Source of the DNA: Rhodothermia bacterium
GTDB lineage: Bacteria > Bacteroidota > Rhodothermia > Rhodothermales > JABDKH01
Length of the DNA: 6,786 nucleotides
Reading direction: 5' to 3'
Assembly: GCA_018679295.1 (NCBI GenBank)
Contig: JAHHLP010000337.1
Coordinates: 1 to 6,786, forward strand
The notes beneath the pieces are model-generated. The model made no database searches, was not told where the DNA came from, and saw nothing but the letters and a program-made list of their open reading frames with translations. This document shows, one piece after another, positions 6,247 to 6,786 of the stretch (position 1 is the stretch's first letter; every line of letters begins with the position of its first letter). The translations under genes were made by a program, and so were the position numbers.

Positions 6247-6786
6247 GTATTTCGGCGTAGATGTCCAACAAAGGCCCGACTCGATAGTCACTGTTGGCAC
6301 CTTCGACGGGGTGCATCGGGGGCACTCGTCCGTTCTTTCTACGGTGGTCGAGCGGGCCGCTGTGAGCTCAGGCGTGGCAACAGTCATCACCTTCGATCCG
6401 CATCCCCGCGAAATCACGTCCGGTGATATCGTCCCGCTAATTACGACGATACCAGAGCGGATCGATTTGCTTAGTTCGCTCGGTATAGACCGCGTTGTCG
6501 TAGTTCCTTTTGACAATGACTTCGCGTCCATTGCTCCCGACGAGTACGTACGCACTGTGCTCTTCAAGACGATCGGGCTGAAAGAGATTGTTATTGGCTA
6601 CGATCACACGTTCGGCCGAAGCCGGAGCGGCGACAGTGACTTGCTGGAGTCGCTCGGTGCAGAGCTTGGCTTTAAGGTTAGCAAGCTCCCGGCAGAGCGC
6701 AACGCAGAGACTGTGATCTCATCGTCGACGATTCGCAGCCTACTGTTGCGGGACGGAAACGTGTCGCGGGCCGCCGAACTTTTGGG
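6239..6786 (+). CDS. ribF: Bifunctional riboflavin kinase/FAD synthetase, N-terminal part (partial)
   Basis: RibF phosphorylates riboflavin to FMN and adenylylates FMN to FAD. The frame is open to the window edge, so 182 complete codons are seen. They hold the FAD synthetase (nucleotidyltransferase) domain: VTVGTFDGVHRGH (17-29), the nucleotide-binding GxFDGxHxGH motif; ITFDPHP (50-56); GYDHTFGRSRSGD (120-132); and ISSSTIR (160-166), the ATP-binding motif. The riboflavin kinase domain would follow beyond the window. The GYDH..FGR form of the third motif is typical of Bacteroidota. The start may be ATG 6239, overlapping truB by 8 bases and giving a family-like N-terminus, or the in-frame ATG 6221, overlapping by 26 bases and preceded at ten bases by GAGGGA (6205-6210). 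The overlap indicates co-translation with truB. Confidence 0.93.
   Translation, partial: MVEYFGVDVQQRPDSIVTVGTFDGVHRGHSSVLSTVVERAAVSSGVATVITFDPHPREITSGDIVPLITTIPERIDLLSSLGIDRVVVVPFDNDFASIAPDEYVRTVLFKTIGLKEIVIGYDHTFGRSRSGDSDLLESLGAELGFKVSKLPAERNAETVISSSTIRSLLLRDGNVSRAAELL

Noticed and set aside
6103..6567. 154 aa minus-strand frame opposite the truB-ribF junction
   Set aside because: The opposite strand encodes well-conserved TruB and RibF motifs over the same bases; no promoter or family match was seen for this frame.

Overview
The window is a stretch of bacterial housekeeping chromosome with all genes on the + strand: the 3' end of nadB, an intergenic/leader region of about 240 bases, then rimP-nusA-infB-rbfA-truB and the 5' part of ribF. 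No mobile element, CRISPR array, tRNA or rRNA was seen. The protein features point to Bacteroidota in the wide sense, most likely a deep, moderately GC-rich branch such as Rhodothermota. These features are an IF2 that opens with a short helical module and carries an NQRLDA-type second N-terminal module, a short (424 aa) NusA with one helical C-terminal domain and an acidic tail, a RibF with a GYDHTFGRSR motif, and no ylxR/ylxQ genes between nusA and infB. The taxonomic call is an inference from remembered family features, not a search.

Layout: nadB (L-aspartate oxidase, NAD synthesis) ends at 200. Bases 201 to about 444 hold a promoter-like element (284-317) inside a short inverted repeat, then two tandem intrinsic-terminator hairpins (330-363 and 386-416), before rimP begins, probably at TTG 445. 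The 5' arms of the two terminators are complementary to each other (329-339 with 386-398: 11 pairs and one 2-base bulge), so the leader RNA could switch between two terminators and one antiterminator helix. The operon's second gene encodes NusA, which stimulates termination at hairpins, so autogenous attenuation is an attractive hypothesis. This is the most notable thing in the window.

Downstream, rimP, nusA and infB are separated by 42 and 53 bases, infB and rbfA by 38, rbfA and truB overlap by 4 (ATGA), and truB and ribF overlap by at least 8. No terminator was seen between rimP and the window end, so one operon is likely. Its products act on making the translation machinery: RimP and RbfA mature the 30S subunit, NusA controls transcription elongation and termination, IF2 places initiator tRNA on the ribosome, and TruB makes pseudouridine 55 in tRNA. 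RibF makes FMN and FAD and commonly sits next to truB. The coding genes look intact and ordinary; no undescribed protein system was found.
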